DNA of 33,761 nucleotides from Mnemiopsis leidyi (lineage: Eukaryota; Ctenophora; Tentaculata; Lobata; Bolinopsidae). The stretch spans positions 31,830-65,590 of the forward strand of contig JH153463.1 of the NCBI GenBank assembly GCA_000226015.1. Direction: 5' to 3'. Shown here piece after piece: positions 10,289-20,551 of the stretch. Both the position numbers and the translations under genes were made by a program. Numbering within the stretch: position 1 is the first letter of the stretch; the number at the start of each line of letters is the position of its first letter. The notes under the pieces are model-generated. The model was given only the letters and a program-made list of their open reading frames with translations. It did not search any database and had not been told where the DNA came from.

Positions 10289-13200
10289 ATGGACAACTTG
10301 GGAATGTTTAGTGACGCCTACCCAGCGTGCCCCTTTCCGAAATCATTCAGTTTCCAGATTAAGAAAATTGGTGAGTCCACAGTTACCGTTTGCTACCATT
10401 TTTATTTCCTTATTTTCAAGGAAATCTAGGATTCAATCAATTCTTAGTCGTAAATTTATTCAAAGCAGTTTTTGGTTTTACAGAACTCCATTTGTTGAAA
10501 AGCGTTGACATTTTTTCAGGAGAACCAGTGAAGACAACCTCCAATGCACTACCCGATTCAACAGAGGACATCAAAATGTTTGACTCTCCGGAAAGGGATT
10601 CAGAGGACTTCGAGAGAAGTCTTAAAAAGACTATGGAGTGTATAGCACAGGTTATACTTATACAAATTTACTTTGAATTCAACATTCGATATGTATAGTA
10701 TGATCGAGATTTTAACTAAAACAATGGAGAAGGGTATTTTAGGGTGGGGTCTCAACCTATTAGTATATATATTAATATCTGTCAGCGATGGACCGTTGCG
10801 TATGTGAATTCTAAAATAAGCTGGCGCACTTATAACTCAAACCCCTCCAGGTTTGTGATACAACAGTTCCAGACCCGACATCAACCTCCCTGAAACCCTC
10901 TCCAAACCCGGAGTCCACCCCTCTTAAACCTCCGTACACCTCCCCACCACGACAACCTCACTCATATCTCCAGACAGACGAGCCCCCCGGCTCTCCCAAG
11001 AATCACATCATCGAGCACATCGGCCGTGAGGAGACGGTGGGTCCGATGACCTGCAAGAAGTTCAACACCCCGCCCCACCATCCTTATCAGCGACCTAAGA
11101 GGGTGAAACCTGACCGTACCGCAGAGTTGGAGGAAAATTGGCTCGAGGCAAGGGAGAGTTGGGAGAGAAAACAAAAAACAGCTTCGCACCAAGATGGTCC
11201 GGGAACATACCGGAATTGTAATGAACAGGAACCAGACAGAAAGTTACTCCAGTATAACCCGTCAGAAACAGACAGAAAACCCATGCCCCATTATCAGACT
11301 GATCCCACTATCAGAAGTACCATGTTTCCAGGCCTTAACCTGCCACCTGGACTTGAAAAGAAAAATAATCCTCATCCCGAACACTTTATTTTTCCGGAAT
11401 GTAACCAGGACCTTCAGAAGGAGTTTTTTATGTTTTACATGCAGAAGTGTCTCCAGCAAAACATGATGGAACCTCCACCTTATCCTCCACCTTACAGCGC
11501 TCATGGTTTGATTGCATTTATTTTTCATATTTTCCTCTGGTTGAAAATGAATGGTTTTTGTTTTCTGTAAAGATGTCTAAGAACAAGATTGGATTTTATC
11601 ACTACATTTATACAAATTGACTTTGACGTTCTTTTTCTTCAGGAGGACCCTCAACAGGGCTGATGACGTCACGAAACACCGTGATGACGTCACAAGCAAG
11701 TCCTCTCCACCAAGAGAAAAGATTTGTTGACAGTACCACGTCCCCCATACACCCTCGTTTTCTGGAGAACAAAGAAAACTTTAGTCCTTCGGCTCACGTT
11801 AGCTTCCCGCCAGATCAAAGTTGTAAATACAACTCACCCCCGGTCCCAAACCAAGGTGAGTTTCGGACCTGAAAAGAATTATTCCAAATATTTCTCCTTG
11901 CCTAGCATTTCTGACTTTATCTTTTAATCATCGCAGTGCCCATCCTCTCCACAAAACACATTCTGACATTTTTGCAATTTGCAGTTGTTTAGACTTTCGA
12001 AATATTATTATTAACTTGGTCGAACTAACACTTGTAAAGTAATATAAAAGTATTAAACAACTAAATTACTTAAACCACACTCCTGCAGGCCAAGAAGTAA
12101 AACCCCAGAGACTCCACTTCAACTTCCCAAGTCCGGTACCCCCGCCAGACCAGACAGGACAACCGCCCTATCCACCAGGAACTCCAAATCCTGGAACCCC
12201 CATCATGGGACCATCTCTGGAACAATCAGCTGCTGTGTTAGGTCCAAGTCCTGGGTATTACAGTAGGTCGAATACTGGGTCGGCTGGAGGGTACCCCCGC
12301 ACAGACATACAAGATACTGCCAGAATGCCTCAATCAGAACACTCGAGAATACCTCAATCGGAGAACTCCAGACTTCCCCAATCAGAACAAGCGAGATTTC
12401 CCCACTCAGAACACTCGAGAATGCTTCCACCACATCACCACAAACTTCCTGTATCGCTGGCTGAAAGCTCAACCTTATCAGATAGAGCTGAATCGCTGTC
12501 TTCAATCCGACCTACAATACAACAGGAACAACAAGGCAAGACTCAGGATCTGCGAGATTCAAGGTCCGACAAACCATACCCTGATCAAACACCACGTGAC
12601 ATGATCCCTGACGGACCACGTGACTTCGACAGAGGTTCTCATCCCGGAGAACTAACGAAACTGCCAGAACGACCCGCCCACATAGGAGGGCGGCCGCCCA
12701 ACCTTCCATCCCACCTGTTTCCTAACGACACGAGACCTCTCCAGTTTCACACACCGCCTCCGACCCGAGGGTTCCAGCCACCTCTACCTCCCGCTCCTAG
12801 ATCTGCTAATCTTCCTTCTCATCATGTCCGTCAGGACCTTCTCCAGTCGATGCGATCCAACGTCAAACAAGAATCTCTCCCTCAGCTTGACATGGGATAT
12901 TTCGACCCGGCTCGCAATCTAGGGGAACACGGACTTTCAAGAAACACTGCTGGCATGTCAATGGACAAGGCTATTCCGGATAACCTGGCTGCTGGCTACC
13001 TGCCCTACCCTGACCTGATTAACAAGCCTTACTTCCCCTCTAGCGATCTCTTTTCCTCCGGCTCGGCAAAGGAGAGATTCAACTTCAGTTTCAAGGAAAC
13101 TATCGGGAAGATGCTTTCTAAAAAGAAACCTGGTTCCACCTCCGAGTCCAACCCGACGGGAAAACGAACAAAATTTTCAAACGAACAAATCCGAGTTCTA

Positions 13201-13347
13201 GAACATTACTATCACAACGTAAATAAGTACGTAACAGGGTCTAACAAGGGAACCTTGTGTCAGGTTACCGGGTTGGAACTCAGTACTATCTTGATGTGGT
13301 TTCAGAATAAGCGTGCTCGCGAGAAGAAACAAAAAACTAACGTTTAG
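10289..13347 (+). CDS. Homeobox transcription factor, five exons, atypical C-terminal homeodomain
   Basis: My exon model is 10289-10370, 10520-10650, 10851-11505, 11643-11855 and 12089-13347. All junctions are GT-AG and all phases agree (1, 0, 1, 1), giving 779 residues from MDNLGMFSDAYP. Most of the protein is Pro/Ser/Gln-rich and probably disordered, as is usual for activation or interaction regions. Four 8-residue repeats of the type R-x-P-Q-S-E-H-S occupy residues 439-470. The homeodomain is at the very C-terminus (about 719-777): KRTKFSNEQIRVLEHYY, ending LMWFQNKRAREKKQK. Trp48, Phe49, Gln50, Asn51 and Arg53 are present. Position 47 is Met, and one extra residue lies between helices 1 and 2. 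No POU, LIM, paired or cut domain is seen, and I cannot place it in a named class. AATAAA at 13590-13595 fits the poly(A) signal. Confidence 0.88.
12322..12417 (+). repeat. In-frame 24-bp tandem repeat, four copies, inside the homeobox gene
   Basis: Four 24-base units encode RMPQSEHS, RIPQSENS, RLPQSEQA and RFPHSEHS (residues 439-470). Units differ at several bases yet keep the P-x-S-E core, which suggests the peptide is tolerated or selected rather than freshly duplicated. Confidence 0.9.
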
Positions 13348-13589
13348 TTTGTTTGTAATTTATCAGAAATTTCACGTTTTGGATATTTTTGTGAGTTTTT
13401 GCTATAAAGTCGTGGCTGATCCAGTTTTATGAAGGCCATCTTAATTGTCTGTAAAATAAGAGCAGTCAAGAACAATTATTATGCCACATGCACAATGCAT
13501 GGCATTCTGAATGACTTTAAACTATGCCAATATTTGTTAAGTTTTGATAATTTGTGTATATGCGTGACATAATCTAATGTTTTCCGACT

Positions 13590-13595
13590 AATAAA
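13590..13595 (+). terminator. Poly(A) signal AATAAA of the homeobox gene
   Basis: This is the first canonical hexamer after the stop codon, giving a 3' UTR of about 260 bases. Another AATAAA lies near 13917. Confidence 0.55.
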
Positions 13596-15174
13596 TTTCA
13601 ACGAACTTCCACAGACGATGCGTATGACTAATTGTTTATACGTTAACTCGAGTAAATTATTATCGTTTGCCATTCTAATTTTGAATTATAGAAAATTTTT
13701 ACTCTTAATATATCTATGAACTTAGGGTATCATTAGTTCAATTTTACATCGAATCATGTTCATGGGTTATTATATAATACCTTATTCTGAATATTTCACC
13801 CATAGTAGAGTAAGCTGACTTGTCACATCGAATAATCTTATCAGATCGTTTAAAAGCAGCTTAGATCATGCTTCAGATTAAAGTTGATTTCCTATATAAA
13901 ATTATATACGATTTAAATAAAACTTTGAATCAAATCTCATAGCTAATTAAGTGGATAAAACCAACTTAAACGTAAATAACAAATTCAATTCCATTGAAAT
14001 ACTTTTTTATTATTTAATTTTATTCACAATTGATTTATACGAACAGACGCTATGCTGTAAACTAAACTCGAATTTGCTGTAATTGTAAATATAAAATCGA
14101 TTTTTGGAAGGTTTTAACCAGTGAGTATTATTTCTAAGTACTTCCAAACTCCTTCTTACTTGGTTACGGTCTTATAATAACAAAGGCGCTAATCTTAATC
14201 AATTGTCAATCAATAATTTATCAAAAAATTACACATAGTGTTTAACTTTTAGAAACAAAAATATTTAAGCCAAATTGCTCAAGTTAAACTTAAAAACCAG
14301 ATGAGTCACATCGAGCTGAGTAAGCTACTATAACATATAAGGACATGGAAGCACATTTGTCCACATCACTACCAGTTTTTTACTTGTGCAATTGATCTGC
14401 AATTCAGTTAGAAATTAAAAGTCAGAAAGCAGCCTGCATAATTAATTCTTTGAAGTAAAAGATCCAACGAAAAGAACAAATATTTAATTATTTATGTCCT
14501 TTCACTCTCTGTGACAAATTATCAGGCCAGGTGTGCGAGAGAAGTTTAGTTGGGTAAGATGAAAATAAAAATTAGGTAGCGTTTGCAGCAATACAGTCAA
14601 GTTCAGCCTCCATTTACACATTTATTTGATCCTATTCTTTTCTCGTTGAGATGTACCATGTTCTGTTATTCTTGTACAATGAGTGTTACTATGTAGGTTA
14701 AAATGTTCTTGTCTAAATGACATAAATGTCTCCTGTGTCATTCTATTCGAGTTTTATTGATCGTGAAAGAAATTTCTGGTTGACCCGTTTGGGAAAAATG
14801 CAGAATTAAGACCGCTGACTTATATAAGTTTTATAAGTGTTTGGTTGATGGTCAAACGGTCTGGGACTGAAATTGTGAGTTAAACTTTGTTGGTAGTTCA
14901 GGTGATTGAGGATAGTGACAATACTTTCAGTGTAGAGAAGAATGTAGATAGATGGAAGATTTAGGAAGATACAGAGAGGCTTCGAAGATATAGGAGATTT
15001 TTGAAGTGTATTGTATATCAACTTCGTTCTGCATCAAAGCACAACTTTTCACATTTTGTCTTCGTCCGGTGTTCCAGAGATAGCGATGTGACCACAAGCC
15101 AGGTTAAAATTTAACATGGCTGTTGGCATCAACTTTGATAGGTCTCAAATAGTTTAAGTTAATGTATTCTAAAA
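13596..15174. other. Convergent intergenic region; no gene seen
   Basis: It separates the plus-strand homeobox gene from the minus-strand EF-hand gene. It is AT-rich and contains only short frames without recognisable content. TTTATT at 14753-14758 (AATAAA on the minus strand) is a plausible poly(A) signal for the EF-hand gene. Confidence 0.5.
14753..14758 (-). terminator. Poly(A) signal AATAAA of the EF-hand gene
   Basis: AATAAA read on the minus strand, about 415 bases after the stop codon at 15175-15177. It is plausible, but other A-rich hexamers occur nearby. Confidence 0.4.
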
Positions 15175-18100
15175 TTAACTCATCAAGGACTGTCTCTTCT
15201 CGTTCATTTCTCGTTTGAATTGCTTGCCGTGTTGGGGTGTGTTGGAGGAAATAACAAGAGAGAGCTCGGTCCTGGGGATATCCTTATTCAGGAACATCTG
15301 AAATGGGAATATTAGTTTCAATTTTGAAATTCAGAACATCTGAAATGAGAATATTAGTTTAAAGTTTGAAGTTCGGAACATCTGAAATGGGAATATTAGT
15401 TTAAAGTTTGAAGTTCGGAACATCTGAAATGGGAATATTAGTTTAAAGTTTGAAGTTCGGAACATCTGAAATGGAAATATTAGTTGGAAGTTTGAATTTA
15501 GAAACATTTGGAATGGGAATATAAGTTTCAAGCATAAAGTTCGGAACATCTGAAACGAGGTACTAGTTTCAAATTAAAAGCTCGGAACGTCTGAAACGGG
15601 GTACTAGTTTAGTTTCGGAACATCTTTAAAAAGTAAAAAAGGGACATATACTTTATAAAACGTAAAAAGGGAATATACATATAGTTTTAAGTTTGCAGTT
15701 CGAAAACATCTGAAACGGAAATAGTGTCAAGTTTGCAGCTCAGGAATATATCTAACGTAAATAGTTTAAAGTTCGGGAACATATATAATGGAGAAACGGG
15801 AATAGTTGGGAGAACATACGAAGAGGAACTGCCAAAAAGTTGATTTAATTTGGAATTAGCCGTAAGTTAGCCTTCACCTAACCAGGTCCTTACGCCGCGC
15901 CCAAAAGGGCTCTGGTTAGAGCAAAGTAAGCCGGTGCCAAACCTACCGGCAACGGATTCGATCGTATTCGAAGTATGACTGTTGCTGGTATGTAACTGAT
16001 ATAAGATTTCAACTTTGTGTCCAATAGAAAGTATCACCGTGAAATTGGCACATTCTATAATGTATCACAGCACAGTAGCACACAATTAGACAACCCCGTC
16101 CCCTACTTCTAAAACTAAGGACGACATGGCAAAAGGACAGATCAAAGAAACTCGTAATCACGTGACTGTATATACTGACCTGGATCAATCTGCCGCTGAT
16201 TTCGGCTACTTGCTTGTCACTCATGTTGGTCTTACTACTTTTGTTCAAGTCGGCTATCATTTTAGGGAGCTGCTTGGCGTTCAGAGATCCCGACTTGTTC
16301 GTATCGTACGCATCAAATAATCTGACAAATAAAATCATCGTGTTCAGAATCAAAATTTGGATGTACTACTGATCGATGAAATCGGGTTTGCGTTTTATGG
16401 ATGGAAGACTTTTAGAAATTCGTGAACCTTCCCGCAAGCCGTTAGTTTCGTTGGAATCATACTATGTCAATGTGACTCTCTTGAGTTAAGTAAACAAAGT
16501 TACATCAAGCACTGACCTGTCAAACTCTTCTTTACTAAACCTCTTTCTCTGTTTCAGAGCGTTCGTGAACCTTTCTTCAACTGGGAAAATAGCTGCCATC
16601 TCATCGATCTCTATAACTCCTGAATACATGGGGTTAAACATCTGTCAATAGTCAATACTGTGCTGATTATGGAGGTATGAGGCACTGCAATTAATTGCTA
16701 GAGCAAGGTTGAAGCTGATAATCAATCTTGACAGTGACGCAGGGTTCAGATTGCAGACACTTTACAGGGGCCGCTGACTAGTCTGAATATTAAAAGTTCA
16801 ACTTCAAGTTGTTCTGCACTGTAATTACAGATCAATGACATTTGCTTGGGAGATTAAGAGAATTTCTAATCCTTAAATTTAATCTGTCATGACGTCAGCA
16901 AAGTCTTCAAACTTATGACGTCATTTTGCGTTTCAATTAATGACTTCCTCATGCAGAATGATAGAGCAGGGCAATGTCTGATAGTGATAATGCGACAAGC
17001 AGATACGACAGGCAGATATTCCTCTGGATTATCTATTTATTTAGAAAGTACTTAAGGACGCAGCGTACAACCGGAGCAGTTCAAACTTCGACTGATTCGA
17101 GTCTAAAGTTCGATCTGATTTTTCAATATAAAATATTCTTTAATTTACGATGTAAGAGGCATATGTGCGGCATGAAATGGTCAAAATGTCAAAACATCGT
17201 AAGAAGATGAAGCAGTTCTAAAGTAACTCCAGAAATTGGACCTTACGTCTATGAAAGACAAAAGGTGTTTTCTAACCGTTGTCATCAGTATCGAATGTTT
17301 TGAAGAAGGTGTCGAGGTACTGCACGTTATTCAAATCTACTTTCACACTGTTCACTTTCAACATGTCTTTCATAAAGTCTTTCGCCTCTGAAATGAGAAT
17401 GAGGTTTTTAATCCAAGCTTGCGATATCGAATTAAAGTCAGGGGTCTACTACTATATAATGCGCATAATTACCATCAATAAGCCAAGTCACTTTGCTCAG
17501 CCACAATAACTTTTGTTAATCAAGGTATGAGGAATTTCCTTATTGAAGACATTGTGCTAATTCAATTAAGTAAATCTTTGTCCTGATCAATAAAAAGTTT
17601 GAATTGTTATTGTTTAATAACAATAATTTAATAAATAATCTACTAGTCATTGCTTTATTTATGATTATTATAGTCAATCTAGAAGACAATTTTCTACTTA
17701 CTAGCCACCACACAAAAAGAGAGATGGTTTACAGAGAGACAGCTAATTACTATTTTATCTACCTGTAAAATCAAGATAACCACTACAGTCCTTGTCATAA
17801 TGACACCATATTTCCAAGAAATCCTGGCTCGAGAGATGTGCTCCCAAATTCTGTGACTGTATGCTGTACGCCAGGAGGAAGTTTTCTTCAGTAGGGATTA
17901 TCTTGGACTGAGTGTGACAGATTAACTAGACCATGAAAATGTTAAGTTACTGAGTCGGGAAATTGGCACTGTCGCGGTAAATGAATATTATTATCAACAA
18001 GCTTATTATTATTAAAAGCTATAGCATTAATTTATGACGAAAAGTCTATACTAATTTCAACGATGACGGAAATGGTGAAGACTTTACTATTTCTACTGTG

Positions 18101-20083
18101 AGTTGTGACAACTGTTAAGTGTTAACAACTTACCAATTCTTTGGCTTCCAACTTTCCGTTCTGGTTGTCGTCGATCAGTCCCATAATCTTAGCTTTAAAC
18201 TTCTCGTACTCCGCCTCGTCCACGTCCTCTCCCAGAGTCACTTCAGTCAAGTCTCTGCGAGTACAAGTGTGTTTACTTAGTGCTACTTCAGATCTTAGAT
18301 CTAGGTACGTTTTATTTACTTTCTAAACGGGTTGCAAGTATTATGATCCCAGGTGGACAATCACGAATAGTTACAGAGAAAAAATACGTATATACCAGCT
18401 TTAACTGCAAGTTTTTTTTTCAGTATTTAACTTATTATCCCTTATAATTAATACAAATATTATTATTATTAAATGATAGCGAGTCTTGCACTTACAGTCT
18501 ATAAAATTTCTATCTTGTTTGGGTGTACACTGTACCTGAGAAATCGCTCAAGTTCTGAATATTCTAAAAATCCGCTACCATCTTTGTCGTAAAAGTCCCC
18601 TGGATAAAAAGCTGGTGTGAAAATTCAAAGCAATTTCAAAACGTCATAAAAAGATCCTTTGTCAAACACGTTTCTGAAGTACGTTAACAATGTTAAGAAT
18701 GTTCTGATTTTTTCCACCCAGCCGGCCGCGAAGCGGCCTAAAAAGGCATAAGGTGGTTAGGAATCGGGAGATTATGGTGGTATAGTGGGGTTAGCAGGAT
18801 GGTGGTCCGTCGTGGTCGTCGTGTCCCGCTCCTTTATCAAAACAGCGATTGCGCAGGGCTAGATTGTTTTTAATTCAATGCGCCGCGCATCACTGTAGAC
18901 TGATCAAATATAATTAATGAGATCGTGAGTGTAGTATTTGATTAATGATTGGTCTTGCTAATTGGGATATGCCAATTAAAGTGTTTGTCTATATGACAAC
19001 AAAAATAAAAAACATGGTCGGCTAAAATANNNNNNNNNNNNNNNNNNNNNNNNNNNNNNNNNNNNNNNNNNNNNNNNNNNNNNNNNNNNNNNNNNNNNNN
19101 NNNNNNNNNNNNNNNNNNNNNNNNNNNNNNNNNNNNNNNNNNNCTTTTAGATAACTGACTAATGAATGAATGTCAGATGGATTACTGGCTGCACAGTGCT
19201 TGCTTTACATCATTTAAAGTTCAATTCAGACATTTGACAAAAATTCACTCGCATACCTACAACATATTGCGACACAGATCAAATCGTCGACAAAACGAAG
19301 CAATAGCAAATCGAACTAACAACCAAGCCCAAGAGTTTTGGCGCGCACAATTTTCATTTTATAATGCACGTGCCATGTTAATTTTATTTACACGGTGCGC
19401 GTTATCAATGCATGGCTCATGCCTAAAATCTCTGCAAGCTTGAGTGTCGAGTATGTAAAGTGTAGTATTATTCTTCATCATACTCAAATAAGATTTTAAC
19501 AGCTCCGGCTGGGTGGAAATATATCGCCCGTCTGTCCGGAATAACGGGCGAAATTCTTGTTAATACTTTCATACTGCGTCATTTCAATGACAAAGTATCG
19601 TATTCGTGATGCCAAAGAAGACAATTAAAAAGTTGAAGTCAGACAGGATCGATATAGATTCTGTGACAATTTTAGTTCGGTATGTATTTAGAGATAAAAG
19701 AATGGAATTTGTGGCTGCATCAGCATGTGCTATGTAATGAAAAACATTTTTTAGATTTTTAGGCCTTCGGCCTCAGGTGTCCGTTCGTAAAGACAACCCT
19801 AATTTAAAGTTAAATCAAAAATTCACATTCTTCCATCCATATCACGGAATTGTTTAAAGATACAAGAGAACTTCACATTGATTAGATCAAATTATGAACT
19901 CTTTGAACATTCATTAGGTTGTTCATTGAATTCCTGACATTATACCTTATCGATATGTAGCAGGTTAAAGTTAAAAACAAAGCGGGCATCAGAGTACTCA
20001 CACAATCGTCTGAATTCTTTGCTAGTAAAATGTTTTTTCTCGTACAGCTGACACAAGATTGATGATTTTCTGTTCAGCGCCAT
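15175..20083 (-). CDS. Six-EF-hand calcium-binding protein, calbindin/calretinin/secretagogin family, eight exons
   Basis: The exons in transcript order are 20083-20002, 18599-18536, 18254-18134, 17907-17763, 17387-17277, 16619-16517, 16321-16180 and 15297-15175. All junctions are GT-AG and the phases agree throughout, giving 296 residues from MALNRKSSILCQLYEKK. Family members are 260-280 residues long, are cytosolic, and act as calcium buffers or sensors. Loops: EF1 DKDGSGFLEYSE (32-43), EF2 DDNQNGKLEAKE (77-88), EF3 DKDCSGYLDFTE (127-138) and EF4 DTDDNGVIEIDE (170-181) are all canonical. EF5 DTNKSGSLNAKQ (215-226) has Gln at position 12, where Glu normally supplies two ligands. EF6 (MFLNKDIPRTELSLVI, from residue 257) has lost two loop positions including the Gly. 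An acceptor (taatttcag) ends 7 bases before the ATG. Intron 1 contains the assembly gap; intron 7 contains a tandem array of the last exon's own acceptor. Confidence 0.88.
15292..15820 (-). repeat. 42-bp tandem array copying the splice acceptor of the last EF-hand exon
   Basis: Six 42-bp units run from 15292 to 15543, then a 41-bp unit (15544-15584), a ~33-bp unit (15585-15617) and decayed copies to about 15820. On the minus strand each intact unit reads ...CATTTCAG followed by ATGTTC. Unit 1 is the authentic acceptor and the first bases of exon 8 (15297). Units 2-5 keep CAG-ATGTTC, units 7 and 8 keep a TTTCAG, and unit 6 has lost it. Intact units are in frame with exon 8 and translate as the 14-residue period MFRTSNFKLIFPFQ, but an in-frame TGA at 15331-15333 separates them from the exon. 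Confidence 0.95.
16890..16923. promoter_or_regulatory. Pair of TGACGTCA (CRE-like) palindromes in an intron
   Basis: Two perfect TGACGTCA octamers, at 16890-16897 and 16916-16923, start 26 bp apart in intron 5 of the EF-hand gene. This octamer is the consensus of CREB/ATF bZIP factors. Binding is not shown by the sequence. Confidence 0.35.
18711..19519. mobile_element. Inverted-repeat-bounded element (possible MITE or paired SINE pieces), contains the assembly gap
   Basis: A perfect 15-bp inverted repeat bounds it: tttccacccagccgg at 18711-18725 and its reverse complement at 19505-19519. Just inside the left end is a 6-bp-stem GGCCGC/GCGGCC hairpin (18724-18738), followed by GC-richer sequence unlike the host intron. 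I see no target-site duplication. The whole lies in intron 1 of the EF-hand gene. The 12-bp core CGGCTGGGTGGA also occurs in the SINE at 28644-28655, so the two ends could instead be two opposed SINE remnants. Confidence 0.45.
19030..19143. other. Assembly gap, 114 N
   Basis: This is a run of unknown bases in intron 1 of the EF-hand gene, inside the inverted-repeat element. The true gap length may differ. Confidence 1.
19525..19598. other. Two adjacent hairpins
   Basis: Hairpin 1 has the 7-bp stem CGCCCGT (19525-19531) with ACGGGCG (19544-19550). Hairpin 2 has outer stem ATACTTT (19563-19569) with AAAGTAT (19592-19598), and GTCA...TGAC inside. They follow directly after the right inverted repeat at 19519. 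A third hairpin (aggccttcggcct) lies at 19761-19773. They are probably transposon-derived; no RNA family is recognised. Confidence 0.5.
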
Positions 20084-20551
20084 CGGCCTCCTGAAATTAG
20101 AAACAGTTAAAAGTGCTTAATTTCAATGGAGCTTTAACGGTTTAACTTTGGCCAGAGAAAGTCGAGGAATATCTTTTCAAGATTTTAAGTCAGCATTTTT
20201 TAATCAATTTTATAGCTTTAAAGGTGTATTCACGGGGATCCCTACTAGGGACCCTAGTTTAATTTGAACTTTATAATTTTTTCCCCGAGTCTTACACGCA
20301 AGTTTATGATTACATTTACAGTAAGGGAGGCATACATAGATGTGATTACAAATAAAATTAACTATATAACAGATAAAGCTCTGCACGGATTTACAAACAA
20401 ACACGGAATTACAACATCTTTTTGCCCTAACCCTGGCCAGCTATTCATGATAGTTTTGTTGATTAATTCAGCGATAAACCAAGTCACCGATGCAGATGTC
20501 GTACATTACATTTATCATTCGACCTATAACGGTATATCAACAGAAGTAAAA
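20084..20551. promoter_or_regulatory. Short divergent intergenic region between the EF-hand and annexin genes
   Basis: 468 bp separate the two start codons, which point away from each other. A TATATAA at about 20363-20369 is the only TATA-like element noticed on the plus strand. Acceptor-like AGs lie near both start codons (20091-20092 on the minus strand, 20542-20543 on the plus strand). The plus-strand frame is open from 20264 to the annexin ATG, but its translation does not look like annexin and is taken as chance. Confidence 0.5.

Noticed and set aside
15331..15549. A repetitive 72-residue protein on the minus strand
   Set aside because: It is the translation of the 42-bp array (MFRTSNFKLIFPFQ repeated) and lies within an intron of the EF-hand gene.
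20264..20551. N-terminal extension of annexin by 96 residues
   Set aside because: The frame is open, but its composition and sequence do not resemble annexin heads, and an acceptor-like AG lies just before the internal ATG at 20552, which gives the usual annexin length.
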